A stretch of 64,000 bases of DNA from contig CAMILZ010000003.1 in the NCBI GenBank assembly GCA_946223075.1, forward strand, positions 44,716-108,715, given 5' to 3'. Position numbers and translations under genes: made by a program. This stretch comes from an uncultured Dermabacteraceae bacterium. GTDB lineage: Bacteria > Actinomycetota > Actinomycetes > Actinomycetales > Dermabacteraceae. The notes beneath the pieces were generated by a model. That model saw only the letters and a list, made by a program, of their open reading frames with translations, had not been told where the DNA came from and searched no databases. Of this stretch, positions 53,069 through 62,267 are shown in pieces. Every line of letters starts with the position of its first letter. Positions within the stretch are counted from its first letter, which is position 1.

Positions 53069-54180
53069 TGCCAGGAGGCAACGAGCTTGTCGGCATTTTC
53101 TCGCATGACCTGAGCATAATCTTTCTTCGCATCGAGCTGCGTCTCAAGATTGTCGAGCTCCTCGGCCTTTGCATCCGTGCGGCTCGCGAGTGCCTCCGCT
53201 ACCGCGGGAGTCGCGGATGTCTCGAAGAACACGGTCGTGAGCTTTTCCTTCTTCACGAGGTCTGCGAGCTCGAGCAGGCGCTCCGTCGACGGTTCATTCT
53301 CGGGGTCGATGCCCGCGATACCGATCTGGTGGAGGTCGTAGGTGTCGGCGAGGTAGGCGAAAGCGGTGTGGCTCGTGATGAACGACTTTTCGCGCTTCAC
53401 CGATTCGTACTTCGTGTGAAGCTCCTCGTCGAGTTCCGTGAGTTCCTTCTCGAGTGCCTCGTAGTTCTTGGCGTAGTCCTCGGCGTGGTCTGCATCGATC
53501 TCAGACAGAGAATCGGCGAGTGCCTTTGCTGCCTTGATCATGCGGTGAGGATCCTGCCAGAAGTGAGGATCGATGCCACCGTGGTCGTGGTGGTGGCCCT
53601 TATGCTCGTGCTCGTCGTGATCGTCGTGCTCGTGAGCGTGATCGTCGCCGTGCTCATGGTCGTGCTCGCCGCCGCCGGCATCGCTCGCACCATGCTCGTG
53701 CTCATGTTCATGCTCATCGTGATCGTGTTCGTCGCCGTGGTCATGGTCATGCTCGTCGCCGCTCGCGGGAAGGATGTCCACGAAGTCGTTGAGGTTCACG
53801 AGGTTCTTTGGCTTGTGTGCCTTGATCGCGTCGTCAACCGCGTTCTGGTAGTGCTCGATCTGCACCACGAGATCAGCGTCGGCCATCTGCGCAACCTGCT
53901 GCACCGAGAGCTCAAGGCCATGCGGGTCGATGCCCGGCTTGACCGGGTTGATGATGGAGACGTGCTTACCGCCAATCTTCTCGGCGAGGTATTGGGTGGG
54001 GTAGCACGTGATCATGATCGAGACATCGCCGGATCCCGAGCCGCCGTCGGAATTCTTGCCCCCGCCCGAGGTGCCGCCGCAGCCCGCCAGAAGGGCGGCG
54101 AAGGTGAGTCCGCCGCCGAGCGCGAAAGCGCGACGCGAGACCGGTGTGGAAAGGCCGTGAGAAGAACGTGAAGCAGTCAT
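53065..54180 (-). CDS. znuA: zinc-binding lipoprotein of the ABC transporter (ZnuA type)
   Basis: A 371-residue substrate-binding protein (cluster A-I). The N-terminus SRRAFALGGGLTFAALLAGCGG gives a lipobox ending LAGC. The mature part shows SIMITCYPTQYLAEKIGG and PGIDPHGLELSVQQVAQMADADLVV; residues ~140-202 are an exceptionally long His/Asp/Glu loop; then HFWQDPHRMIKAAKALADSL, ITSHTAFAYLADTYDLHQIGIAG and TVFFETSATP. The ligand histidines and the long loop point to zinc. The frame is open to 54249, but the ATG at 54180 fits the signal peptide and the promoter. Confidence 0.93.
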   Translation of the reverse strand: MTASRSSHGLSTPVSRRAFALGGGLTFAALLAGCGGTSGGGKNSDGGSGSGDVSIMITCYPTQYLAEKIGGKHVSIINPVKPGIDPHGLELSVQQVAQMADADLVVQIEHYQNAVDDAIKAHKPKNLVNLNDFVDILPASGDEHDHDHGDEHDHDEHEHEHEHGASDAGGGEHDHEHGDDHAHEHDDHDEHEHKGHHHDHGGIDPHFWQDPHRMIKAAKALADSLSEIDADHAEDYAKNYEALEKELTELDEELHTKYESVKREKSFITSHTAFAYLADTYDLHQIGIAGIDPENEPSTERLLELADLVKKEKLTTVFFETSATPAVAEALASRTDAKAEELDNLETQLDAKKDYAQVMRENADKLVASWQ

Positions 54181-54194
54181 GAGAACTATTATCA
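54180..54194 (-). promoter_or_regulatory. Zur-box-like operator on the leaderless znuA promoter
   Basis: Minus strand TGATAATAGTTCTCA matches the actinobacterial Zur consensus TGAAAATGATTTTCA at 11 of 15 positions. GATAAT within it acts as the -10 box, followed by seven bases and the ATG, so the operator covers the -10 box and the presumed transcription start. Confidence 0.7.
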
Positions 54195-54322
54195 ATGATG
54201 GTTGTGGGATGCGGCAAATCTGAGGCCGTGCATGTGAAAGAAGGAGCAACGATTCGGCGGTTTCTGGTTAGGGTGGAAGAAAGCGCGCAAGCCATGCGCG
54301 CCAAGCGTTTCAAGGAGATCTC

Positions 54323-55711
54323 GTGGCGAAGCCCCAACCGTCGAAGCTCGATAACGTCATCGCCCTCGCAAAAAAGCGTGGATTCGTATTCCCCGCCGGC
54401 GATATCTACGGCGGCACGCGCTCGGCGTGGGACTACGGCCCGCTTGGCGTGGAGCTCAAGGAAAACATCAAGCGCCAGTGGTGGCGCACGTTCGTGACCT
54501 CGCGCGCCGACATGGTGGGGCTCGACTCCTCGATCATTCTTCCCACGCGCGTGTGGGAGGCCTCGGGCCACGTGAAGACCTTCACCGACCCGCTCGTCGA
54601 GTGCCGCAGCTGCCACAACCGCTTCCGTGAGGATCACCTCGTGGAAGAGTTTGAAGAGCGTAAGGGGCGCAAGGCTGAGGGTATGAGCGAGATCCCGTGC
54701 CCGAACTGCGGCACGAAGGGCGAATTCACTGAACCGCAGCAGTTCTCGGGTCTTATGAAGACCTACCTCGGCGCCGTGGACAACGAAGCGGGCCTTCACT
54801 ATCTGCGCCCCGAAACCGCGCAGGGCATCTTCGTGAACTTCCTCAACGTCGTCAACGCCGCGCGCGTCAAGCCGCCTTTCGGGATCGGCCAGGTAGGCAA
54901 GTCCTTCCGCAACGAGATCACCCCCGGCAACTTTATTTTCCGCACGCGCGAATTCGAGCAGATGGAAATCGAGTTCTTCACCCAGCCCGAGCGCGCCGGC
55001 GAGTTCTTCGACGAGTGGGTTGAGGCGTGCGAGAAGTGGTTCTTCGACCTTGGTATCAATCCGGACAACGTTCGCCGCTTCGACGTTCCCGAAGGGGAGC
55101 GCGCGCACTACTCGGATGCAACGATCGACCTCGAATACCGCTTCGGTTTCCAGGGCAGCGAATGGGGCGAGCTCATGGGCGTTGCCAATCGCACCGACTT
55201 CGACCTCACAAGCCACACCGAAGCTTCAGGCACGAAGATGCAGTACTTCGACCAGGCGAGCGGCGAGCGCTACACCCCGTACGTTATTGAGCCGTCCTTC
55301 GGTCTCACTCGCTCGATGATGGCGTTCCTCATCGACGCCTACGAAGAGGACGAAGCCCCCAACACGAAGGGCGGCGTGGATAAGCGCACCGTGCTCAAGC
55401 TCGACCCGCGCCTCGCCCCCGTCAAGGTGGCCGTCCTTCCACTCTCGAAGAGCGAAGATCTTCAGCCTACAGCGCAGAATCTCGCCGCCGAGCTGCGCGG
55501 CCTGTGGAACATCGAGATGGACCTCTCGGGTGCCATTGGTCGCCGCTACCGCCGTCAGGACGAGATCGGCACGCCGTACTGCGTCACGGTCGACTTCGAC
55601 ACGCTTGAAGACCAGGCCGTGACGGTGCGCGACCGCGACACGATGGCGCAAGAGCGCGTGGCCCTTTCGCAGATCAAGGGCTACCTCGCCGAGCGCCTCG
55701 CGGGCTGCTAA
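54323..55711 (+). CDS. glyS: glycine--tRNA ligase (dimeric type)
   Basis: Class II synthetase of 462 residues of the alpha2 (eukaryote/archaea-like) type found in Actinomycetota. [36 protein letters not shown], the zinc-like CRSCHNRF ... CPNCG, motif 2 [28 protein letters not shown], and motif 3 [20 protein letters not shown] are in order, then the anticodon-binding domain. The GTG start has AAGGAG seven bases before it. No T-box leader can be seen in the upstream 130 bases. Confidence 0.95.
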   Translation: MAKPQPSKLDNVIALAKKRGFVFPAGDIYGGTRSAWDYGPLGVELKENIKRQWWRTFVTSRADMVGLDSSIILPTRVWEASGHVKTFTDPLVECRSCHNRFREDHLVEEFEERKGRKAEGMSEIPCPNCGTKGEFTEPQQFSGLMKTYLGAVDNEAGLHYLRPETAQGIFVNFLNVVNAARVKPPFGIGQVGKSFRNEITPGNFIFRTREFEQMEIEFFTQPERAGEFFDEWVEACEKWFFDLGINPDNVRRFDVPEGERAHYSDATIDLEYRFGFQGSEWGELMGVANRTDFDLTSHTEASGTKMQYFDQASGERYTPYVIEPSFGLTRSMMAFLIDAYEEDEAPNTKGGVDKRTVLKLDPRLAPVKVAVLPLSKSEDLQPTAQNLAAELRGLWNIEMDLSGAIGRRYRRQDEIGTPYCVTVDFDTLEDQAVTVRDRDTMAQERVALSQIKGYLAERLAGC

Positions 55712-55727
55712 GGAGCGCCCCTCGCGT

Positions 55728-56885
55728 ATGAGCCGTTCCCTCACGATTGGCCCCCACACGAGCGACACCCCCGTCGTTCTTGCCCCGATGGCGGGGGTCA
55801 CAAACATGCCGTTTCGGCTTCTGTGCCGCGAGTTCGGCGCGCGCCATTCGGCAAATGACGGTGGATTCTTCGTGTCTGAAATGGTTACGAGTCGCGCCAT
55901 TGTGGAACGCCACCCGGAGACGATGCGCCTCGTGACGATGGGGGAGCGCGAGAAGCCGCGCTCGATCCAGCTGTACGGCGTGGATCCCGCGACCATCGCC
56001 GCGTCCATTCGCGTGCTGCGCGAACTCGACCTCGTCGATCACGTGGACCTCAATTTTGGCTGCCCCGTTCCGAAGGTCACCCGCAAGGGTGGCGGCGCGG
56101 TGCTGCCGTGGAAAACGGAGCTGTTCACCCGCATCGTGAGTGAGGCCGTGAAGGCCGCCGAGGACGTTCCGGTGACCGTCAAAACCCGCATGGGTGTTGA
56201 CGATTCCCATCTCACCTACCTCGATGCCGGTCGCATCGCGGAGGAAGCGGGCGCGGCAGCGATTGCGCTTCACGGCCGCACGGCGAACCAGCACTATTCG
56301 GGGCATGCCCGCTGGGACGCGATCGCGGCGCTCAAGCAAGCCGTGACGAGCATTCCCGTTCTTGGCAATGGCGATATTTGGAGTGCTGAGGACGCGCTTC
56401 GGATGGTCGAGGAAACCGGGTGTGACGGCGTGGTCGTGGGTCGCGGCTGCCAGGGCCGACCATGGCTGTTCGCCGACCTCGCCGCGGGATTCGCCGGTAA
56501 GCCCGACAGGGTCAAGCCGACGCTCGGTGAGGTTGCTCAGGTGCTTATCCGCCACGCTGAGCTGCTTATCGAATTCTTCGAAGACGAGGGTCGCGGGGTG
56601 CGGGATCTTCGCAAGCACGTCGGCTGGTACTTCAAGGGATACCCGGTTGGTGGCAAGGCGCGCCACGCACTCGCGACAATGGAATCCCTCGACGACCTCA
56701 AGGAGAAACTTGCCACGCTCGATTGGGATGCCCCGTACCCGGGGGAGCCGGTCGAGGGGCCTCGTGGGCGCGCGGGCCACCCGAAGCGCACACACATGCC
56801 CGACGGCTGGCTCGACTCGCGCGAAATCTCCGAGGAACATCGCGCCCGCTTGCACGAGGCGGAATTGTCCGTCTCGGGAGGGTGA
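55728..56885 (+). CDS. dusB: tRNA-dihydrouridine synthase
   Basis: FMN enzyme of 385 residues reducing specific uridines in tRNA. The TIM barrel begins PVVLAPMAGVTNMPFRLLCREFGA, with SIQLYGVDPATIAASIRVL, HVDLNFGCPVPKVTRKGGGAVLPWK (catalytic Cys), VTVKTRMGVDD, IALHGRTANQHYSGHARWDAIAALKQAVTSIPVLGNGDIWS and GVVVGRGCQGRPWLF. It follows glyS by 16 bases and precedes dgt by three. Confidence 0.93.
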   Translation: MSRSLTIGPHTSDTPVVLAPMAGVTNMPFRLLCREFGARHSANDGGFFVSEMVTSRAIVERHPETMRLVTMGEREKPRSIQLYGVDPATIAASIRVLRELDLVDHVDLNFGCPVPKVTRKGGGAVLPWKTELFTRIVSEAVKAAEDVPVTVKTRMGVDDSHLTYLDAGRIAEEAGAAAIALHGRTANQHYSGHARWDAIAALKQAVTSIPVLGNGDIWSAEDALRMVEETGCDGVVVGRGCQGRPWLFADLAAGFAGKPDRVKPTLGEVAQVLIRHAELLIEFFEDEGRGVRDLRKHVGWYFKGYPVGGKARHALATMESLDDLKEKLATLDWDAPYPGEPVEGPRGRAGHPKRTHMPDGWLDSREISEEHRARLHEAELSVSGG

Positions 56886-56888
56886 ATC

Positions 56889-58199
56889 ATGCCGCCGCAT
56901 ATTCCCGCCCCGTACCACTCGCGTGACATCGAGCGCTTCTTTCAGGAACCGCCGAAGTCGCAGGCCCGCACGCCGTTTCAGCGTGACCGCGCGCGCGTGC
57001 TCCACTCCTCGGCGCTCAGGCGACTCGGGGCGAAAACCCAGGTGCTCGGCGCCGGCTCTAACGATTTTTCGCGCACGCGCCTCACGCATTCGCTCGAGGT
57101 CGCCCAGGTAGGCCGCGATATTGCGCACGAGCTTGGATGCGATCCGGATGTCGTGGATGCCGCGTGCCTCTCGCACGACCTAGGCCACCCGCCGTTCGGC
57201 CACAACGGTGAACGCGTGCTCAATACTCTCGCGAAAGATATCGGCGGGTTTGAGGGCAACGCGCAAACCTTGCGCCTCCTCGCACGGCTCGAGCCGAAGG
57301 TGCTCGGCGGTGAGAAGAGCTACGGCCTGAACCTCACGCGCGCGGCACTCGATGCCGCGATCAAATACCCGTGGCGCCGGGGCGAGGGACCGAATCCCGA
57401 CTCCCCGAAGTTTGGGGTCTACGAGGACGATCTCCCCGTGTATGAATGGGCTCGCGAAGGCGCGCCCGAGCATCGCAAGTGCCTCGAGGCGCAGGTCATG
57501 GATATCTCCGATGACATCGCCTATTCCGTGCACGACATTGAAGACGCGATCACGGGTGGATCGATTACGCTCAGCGCGCTCAAGGATCCGCAAGAGCGGG
57601 CAGCGGCCCTGTACGTCGTCCAGGACTGGTACGCCCCGCACCTCTCTCTCGACGAGCTCGATGTTGCCCTCACACGCCTTGAAACCGAGACGGCGTGGCA
57701 GTGGGAATACTCGGGCGATCCGTTCTCCGCTGCCGCGCTCAAAGACATGTGCTCGCAGCTCATCGGCCGTTTCGTTGGCTCCGTCGTCGACGCGACACGG
57801 GCGGCGCACGGCGAGCATGCCCTCGTGCGCTTCGAGGGCAGCGTTGTCGTGCCCGAGGAAACAGCGCGCGAGATCTCGGTCCTCAAGGGCCTCGCGGCGG
57901 CCTATGTCATGTCGAGCAGGGCGCAGCAGGGCGTGTATGCCCTGCAAGAGCAGATCCTCACCGACCTCTTTGCGCTTTTCCGCCGCACGGGCCCGGCGCA
58001 TCTCGACCCGATCTTCACCGTGCTCTATGAACGTGCGAGAAGCCGTGACGAGCGCGAGCGGGTTATCGTGGATCAGATCGCCTCGCTCACGGATGTTTCC
58101 GCCGTGCGACTTCATTCCGAGTTCTTCTCAGGTGCATATTCGGACGCGCTTGCGGGCGATGTGCCGCTTCCCGGGTTTGGCCCGGAGATCCCCTTTTAG
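56889..58199 (+). CDS. dgt: deoxyguanosinetriphosphate triphosphohydrolase-like protein
   Basis: HD-domain dNTPase of 436 residues. The metal motif is complete: RTRLTHSLEVAQVGRDIAHELG, CLSHDLGHPPFGHNGE (HD near 96), and MDISDDIAYSVHDIEDAI with the third Asp. RTPFQRDRARVLHSSALRRLGAKTQV at the start is typical. It may regulate dNTP pools; substrate preference is unknown. Located between dusB and dnaG, an order often seen in actinobacteria. Confidence 0.92.
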   Translation: MPPHIPAPYHSRDIERFFQEPPKSQARTPFQRDRARVLHSSALRRLGAKTQVLGAGSNDFSRTRLTHSLEVAQVGRDIAHELGCDPDVVDAACLSHDLGHPPFGHNGERVLNTLAKDIGGFEGNAQTLRLLARLEPKVLGGEKSYGLNLTRAALDAAIKYPWRRGEGPNPDSPKFGVYEDDLPVYEWAREGAPEHRKCLEAQVMDISDDIAYSVHDIEDAITGGSITLSALKDPQERAAALYVVQDWYAPHLSLDELDVALTRLETETAWQWEYSGDPFSAAALKDMCSQLIGRFVGSVVDATRAAHGEHALVRFEGSVVVPEETAREISVLKGLAAAYVMSSRAQQGVYALQEQILTDLFALFRRTGPAHLDPIFTVLYERARSRDERERVIVDQIASLTDVSAVRLHSEFFSGAYSDALAGDVPLPGFGPEIPF

Positions 58200-58211
58200 T
58201 GTGCGAGGAAG

Positions 58212-60224
58212 GTGCGCGTGAAAGGTCTCATTAAGCGCGAAGACATCGTCGCCGTGCGTGAACGCGCAAACCTCGAAGAGATCGTGTCCGAGCACGTGTC
58301 GCTCAGGAGCGCCGGTCTCGGCTCGATGAAGGGGCTGTGCCCTTTCCACGACGAGAAAACGCCCTCGTTCAACATTCGCCCCGCGATCGGTCGCTATCAC
58401 TGCTTTGGCTGCGGCGAAGGCGGGGATGTGATCGAGTTCGTCCAAAAGATCAACCACATGAGCTTCACCGAAGCGGTCGAGTACCTCGCTTCGCGCTATG
58501 GCGTGCAGCTGCGCTACGAAGAGTCCTCATCGCGAGGCGATCGCGATTCGGGCCCGCGCACCGACTTTGGTACGCGCCAACGTTTGCTCGCCGCGCACGA
58601 GGTCGCCGAGGAGTTCTTCCGTGAGCACCTCACGAGCCCCGAGGCGGAGATTGGCCGCAGGTTCCTCGCCGAGCGAGACTTCGGCCCGCGCGCCGCGGCG
58701 CATTTCGGCATCGGTTTCGCTCCCCAAGGCTGGGACAACCTCACGCGACACTTGCGGGGGCGCGGTTTCACGGAAAAAGAACTGACGCTGAGCGGGCTCG
58801 TCTCAGAGGGGCAGCGTGGCGTCTACGACCGTTTCCGCGGCCGCCTCGTGTGGCCGATTCGCGACGTCACGGGCAAGACCATCGGCTTTGGGGCGCGTCG
58901 CCTTTTCGATGATGACAAGGGCCCGAAGTACCTCAATACACCCGAGACCCCGATCTACAAGAAATCGCAGGTTCTCTACGGTCTCGACCTCGCGCGCAAG
59001 AACATTTCCTCGAAACGCCAGGTGGTCGTCATGGAGGGTTACACCGACGTTATGGCGGCGCATGCTGCCGGAATCGACACGGCGGTTGCTTCGTGCGGTA
59101 CCGCGTTCGGCTCCGAACACGTGACCCTCGTGCGCCGCATCATGGGGGACACGTCAGCGCTGAGCTCGCTGAGCCTCGCGAGCGGCGCGGGCAACGCCTT
59201 TGCCGGTGCCGGGGGAGAGGTGATCTTCACATTCGACGGGGATGAAGCGGGCCAAAATGCCGCGCTCAAAGCCTTCCGCGAAGATCAACGCTTCGTCGCC
59301 CAAACCTACGTTGCCGTCGATCCCCAAGGCATGGATCCGTGCGACATCCGTGTGAAGCGCGGAGAGGAGGCCCTCAAAGACGTCATCGCTGCGCGCATTC
59401 CGATGTTCGAGTTTGCGATCCGCGCGGCACTGAGGTCCGTGGATCTCGACACCGCCGAGGGGCAGATTGCAGGGCTGCGCATGGCCGCGCCGGTGGTGGC
59501 GCAAATCAGGGACCACGCACTTCGACCCGAGTACGCGCGGCGGCTCTCCGGCTGGTTAGGCCTTGATGAACGCACCGTTCAGCGTGCGGTCCAGGACGCC
59601 GGCAAAGCGGTGTATGAACAGCGCCGGATTGCGCAGCAAGCGTCGGAACACCCGCCCAAGGGCCAGGGGTACGGCAATTCCGACGCCACCCACGCACCCG
59701 AGGAGACCGAACCTCTCCTGTCGCCCATTCGCCTGCGGGACATCACGCAAACCCGCGATCCGATCGAGACTGCCGAGGTGCAAGCGCTTGCTCTCATGCT
59801 CCAGGCGCCCTCGTCCGTGAGCCTTGCCGATGTGCACGCCCTTCCCGACGAGCCCTTTCGCACCGTGACGCTCCAAAGCGTGTGGGATTGCGTGATCGCG
59901 ACCGGCCTCTTCGAAGAGGCGGCCGAAAACAAGGTGAGTGTGCGCGCGTACGTCGAGGCGGTCATGGAAATTGCGGGGGAGCCGCTGCGCCCCCTCATCG
60001 GCGACCTTGCCTCGTATCCGCTTCCCGCGCGCGACGAGCAACAGCTGAGGCGCCTTGGCCCCGCGCTCATGCGACGCCTCCAGCAACTGAGCTACACGCA
60101 CGAGATTTCGGAACTTCGCAGGAAACTTGGCAGGCTCACACCCGATCGGGATGCCGAAGAGTTCCACGCGACTATGGCGGCGCTTCAAGAGGCGCAACAG
60201 AAGCTGCGCGCGCTTAAGGAATAG
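58212..60224 (+). CDS. dnaG: DNA primase
   Basis: RNA primer synthesis at the replication fork, 670 residues. The zinc-binding domain has CPFHDEKTPSFN near 43 and HCFGCGEGGDVIEF; the TOPRIM catalytic domain has VVVMEGYTDVMAAHAAGIDTAVASCGTAFG and IFTFDGDEAGQNAALKAF; a Gln/Glu-rich linker (around residue 475-510, containing one dispersed oligomer copy) leads to the C-terminal helicase-binding domain ending AALQEAQQKLRALKE. A small insertion (SALSSLSLASGAGNAFAGAG) lies between the two TOPRIM motifs. GTG start 12 bases after dgt. Confidence 0.95.
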   Translation: MRVKGLIKREDIVAVRERANLEEIVSEHVSLRSAGLGSMKGLCPFHDEKTPSFNIRPAIGRYHCFGCGEGGDVIEFVQKINHMSFTEAVEYLASRYGVQLRYEESSSRGDRDSGPRTDFGTRQRLLAAHEVAEEFFREHLTSPEAEIGRRFLAERDFGPRAAAHFGIGFAPQGWDNLTRHLRGRGFTEKELTLSGLVSEGQRGVYDRFRGRLVWPIRDVTGKTIGFGARRLFDDDKGPKYLNTPETPIYKKSQVLYGLDLARKNISSKRQVVVMEGYTDVMAAHAAGIDTAVASCGTAFGSEHVTLVRRIMGDTSALSSLSLASGAGNAFAGAGGEVIFTFDGDEAGQNAALKAFREDQRFVAQTYVAVDPQGMDPCDIRVKRGEEALKDVIAARIPMFEFAIRAALRSVDLDTAEGQIAGLRMAAPVVAQIRDHALRPEYARRLSGWLGLDERTVQRAVQDAGKAVYEQRRIAQQASEHPPKGQGYGNSDATHAPEETEPLLSPIRLRDITQTRDPIETAEVQALALMLQAPSSVSLADVHALPDEPFRTVTLQSVWDCVIATGLFEEAAENKVSVRAYVEAVMEIAGEPLRPLIGDLASYPLPARDEQQLRRLGPALMRRLQQLSYTHEISELRRKLGRLTPDRDAEEFHATMAALQEAQQKLRALKE

Positions 60225-60258
60225 AGAACCCGGCCTGGTTGGGGAGTGGACCTCCCAC

Positions 60259-60750
60259 TTAGCCGACGAGATGCAGGCGGCGCGGCTCCTCACCGCTCGC
60301 GGCAGCGCGGAAGCTTTCGAGTTCGTGATCCCAGGCCTCGCCGAGGGCCTTGCCGATCTCGTGCTCGATGCGCGCGGCGTCGCCGGCACCGGCGGCGATG
60401 CAGTAGCGGATGCGATCTTCGGTGAGCGTGACATTTCCGGCCGCATCGATCGCAGCGTGGTGAATGCCGAGCGACGGCGTGTACATCCAGCGCGAGCCTT
60501 CTTCGCCGGCGCTTGGTTCTTGCGTGACTTCGAAGCGCACGCTGTCCCAACCACGAAGGGCGGTCGCGAGACGCGCTCCCATGCCTTCGGGGCCTGTCCA
60601 GTTGATCGCCATGCGCAACTGCGAGGGATCGCCTTCGTGGCGATGCCACTTCACGCGTACGGGCACGCCGAGGACTCCGCTGACGGCCCATTCAAGATGA
60701 GGTGCAAGGGCACGCGACAGGGAGTGGATTGTGAGGGTTCCACGAGCCAT
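60259..60750 (-). CDS. DUF3145 family protein
   Basis: A 163-residue actinobacterial protein of unknown function. It begins MARGTLTIHSLSRALAPHLEWAVSGVLG and continues PVRVKWHRHEGDPSQLRMAINWTGPEGMGARLATALRGWDSVRFEVTQEPS, EGSRWMYTPSLGIHHAAIDAAGNVTLTEDRIR, the pattern I know as DUF3145. AAAGG lies before the ATG. The reading frame continues upstream to 61131, but that part overlaps def and is not family-like. It converges on dnaG with 34 bases between the stops. Confidence 0.8.
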   Translation of the reverse strand: MARGTLTIHSLSRALAPHLEWAVSGVLGVPVRVKWHRHEGDPSQLRMAINWTGPEGMGARLATALRGWDSVRFEVTQEPSAGEEGSRWMYTPSLGIHHAAIDAAGNVTLTEDRIRYCIAAGAGDAARIEHEIGKALGEAWDHELESFRAAASGEEPRRLHLVG

Positions 60751-60835
60751 GGGCTTACCTTTCGTATCAATCGAAACGTCTTCCCCACGATTCGCGTTGA
60801 TACCTGTGGCGGCCAAGCTCGGGCCTTGGAACAGT

Positions 60836-61321
60836 CTAGAGGGTTTCGCGGATTGCCCGCAATGCCTTCTTCTTCTCGCTCTTTTCGAGGCCATCGATGT
60901 AGAGGGCGCCATCGAGGTGACCGACCTCGTGCTGGATGAGCCGTGCCACGATGCCCTCGCCCTCAAGAGTGACCTTCTTACCGTCGAGGTCGATACCTTC
61001 ACACGCGGCCTTTGCCGAGCGTTCACGCTTAAACCAAAGATCGGGAACGGAAAGGCAGCCCTCGTCACCGCCTTGCTTCTCCTCCGAAAGGTACGTGATG
61101 ACGGGGTTGAGAATGTAGCCGAGTTCGCCATCGATGTTCCACGAAAAAGCCCTGAGGCTCACGCCAATCTGGTTCGCGGCAAGCCCCGCGCGCCCTTCCT
61201 CGTTAACGCTCTCGAGAAGGTCCTCGACGAGCGCGCGCACGCCGGGCGTGATCTCCTTGATCGGGTCGCACTCAGTGCGCAGAACCGGATCGCCAACAAT
61301 ACGAATCTCGCGCTTCGCCAT
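60836..61321 (-). CDS. def: peptide deformylase
   Basis: Removes the N-formyl group from new proteins. The 161 residues show motif 1 GLAANQIG, motif 2 EGCLSVP with the metal-binding Cys, and motif 3 QHEVGHLDG with the HExxH-type histidines; here the sequence is H-E-V-G-H, the normal form. The ATG shares one base with the OsmC stop (TAATG), so translation is coupled. Confidence 0.95.
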   Translation of the reverse strand: MAKREIRIVGDPVLRTECDPIKEITPGVRALVEDLLESVNEEGRAGLAANQIGVSLRAFSWNIDGELGYILNPVITYLSEEKQGGDEGCLSVPDLWFKRERSAKAACEGIDLDGKKVTLEGEGIVARLIQHEVGHLDGALYIDGLEKSEKKKALRAIRETL

Positions 61322-61809
61322 TACTTTTCCTCCTCGTGGGACGCGGCGGCCTCAGGCTCGCCAGCGTCGCTGATTGTGTGGCGCACCTCAGCACCCGGAA
61401 CGACAGTGCGTTGAATCGTGCACGCAGCGTCAATGACACGGTCGATCACGGACGCGAGCTTTTCTCGCTCGCGCTCGTCGAGACCGGAAAGATCCAGCTG
61501 AATCGACTCATCAATCACATGGTAGCGGTCGTCCTTCTCGTCGGACGTGCCATGCGCATAGAGCCTCGCCGCGAAGTCTTCACCGAGGCGACGCGCGACC
61601 GCGTGATCCATCGACATGCCCGCGCAGCCGATGAGGGCAAGCTTCAAAAGCTCACCGGGGCTTACGCGCCCGTCCTCAAGCCCGATGGGGATCTCGACCC
61701 CACTTTGCGTGCGGCCGACAAACTGGCGCGTCGCGACCCTATCGACCCACACGCTGCCCGGACCGAAGCCCTCGGGGCGCTCGAATGACTCGGGCGAGTG
61801 AACGCTCAT
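61321..61809 (-). CDS. OsmC family peroxiredoxin-like protein
   Basis: A 162-residue OsmC/Ohr-fold protein. [37 protein letters not shown] carries the first conserved Cys (LIGCAGM), and [12 protein letters not shown] carries the second, the pair used to reduce organic hydroperoxides. GGAGGG before the ATG is a good ribosome binding site. It forms a two-gene unit with def. Confidence 0.85.
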   Translation of the reverse strand: MSVHSPESFERPEGFGPGSVWVDRVATRQFVGRTQSGVEIPIGLEDGRVSPGELLKLALIGCAGMSMDHAVARRLGEDFAARLYAHGTSDEKDDRYHVIDESIQLDLSGLDEREREKLASVIDRVIDAACTIQRTVVPGAEVRHTISDAGEPEAAASHEEEK

Positions 61810-61853
61810 AGGTGACTTCCCTCCAGCCGCGAGCGGCTGTTCGCCGCTTTTCG

Positions 61854-61886
61854 AAAAATGAAGGCCCCGGGTCTCCCCGGGGCCTT
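61854..61886 (-). terminator. intrinsic terminator after tRNA-Asn
   Basis: Minus strand AAGGCCCCGGG, a four-base loop and CCCGGGGCCTT, followed by CATTTTTC. It lies seven bases downstream of the tRNA 3' end. Confidence 0.85.
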
Positions 61887-61892
61887 CCGTTG

Positions 61893-61965
61893 CTCCCCCA
61901 ATTGGACTTGAACCAATAACCCTTCGATTAACAGTCGAATGCTCTGCCGATTGAGCTATGGGGGA
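61893..61965 (-). tRNA. tRNA-Asn (anticodon GTT)
   Basis: A 73-base cloverleaf on the minus strand: acceptor TCCCCCA/TGGGGGA, D loop AGCTCAATCGGCAGAGC, anticodon stem-loop with CTGTTAA (GTT), and T arm GGTTCAAGTCC. CCA is not encoded. Confidence 0.95.
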
Positions 61966-62097
61966 TCGACTCGAAATACATTAGCAGTGACCGCCCCCGG
62001 ATCGCCAATTCAGAGGCCAGATCCGGCCAGGATGTGCCAAAGGCCACGCTAGTGCCCGCCACGGAGCCTCAACTTTCCAAGGAACCCCCCGAGCGGC

Positions 62098-62103
62098 GAT
62101 AAT
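62098..62103 (+). promoter_or_regulatory. -10 element of the CAT-anticodon tRNA
   Basis: GATAAT 13 bases before the tRNA 5' end; the expected start point is about seven bases before the mature end. No clear -35 box. Confidence 0.4.
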
Positions 62104-62116
62104 GGAGCGCGCATAC

Positions 62117-62193
62117 GGGCCCGTAGCTCAGTCGGTTAGAGCACCGGACTCATAATCCGTCGGTCGTGGGTTCAAGCCCCACCGGGCCCACCA
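62117..62193 (+). tRNA. tRNA with CAT anticodon (probably Ile2 type; elongator Met possible)
   Basis: Acceptor GGGCCCG/CGGGCCC, D loop AGCTCAGTCGGTTAGAGC, anticodon loop CTCATAA, T arm GGGTTCAAGCCCC, and encoded CCA (62191-62193). The acceptor has C4-G69 and C5-G68, the pairs recognised by the lysidine synthetase TilS, which favours tRNA-Ile2 over elongator tRNA-Met. Its 3' part is the likely attachment site of the integrated element to the right. Confidence 0.85.
62160..62193 (+). other. probable left attachment site (attL) at the tRNA 3' end
   Basis: A tyrosine integrase gene begins its 3' end 75 bases after the tRNA, the usual arrangement for tRNA-targeted elements, in which the tRNA T arm and acceptor end are regenerated by the element's core site. 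The exact core cannot be fixed because the right-hand copy is outside the window. Confidence 0.45.
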
Positions 62194-62267
62194 TCCGTGC
62201 AGGTCAGAGCGCATTTTTGGACGATTTTTCGGCTTTGTTTTTCACGGACAAAGTGGTGATTGTCCGT

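Noticed and set aside
54195..54322. T-box riboswitch before glyS
   Set aside because: No T-box sequence or specifier hairpin in the 128 bases; a normal ribosome binding site is present.
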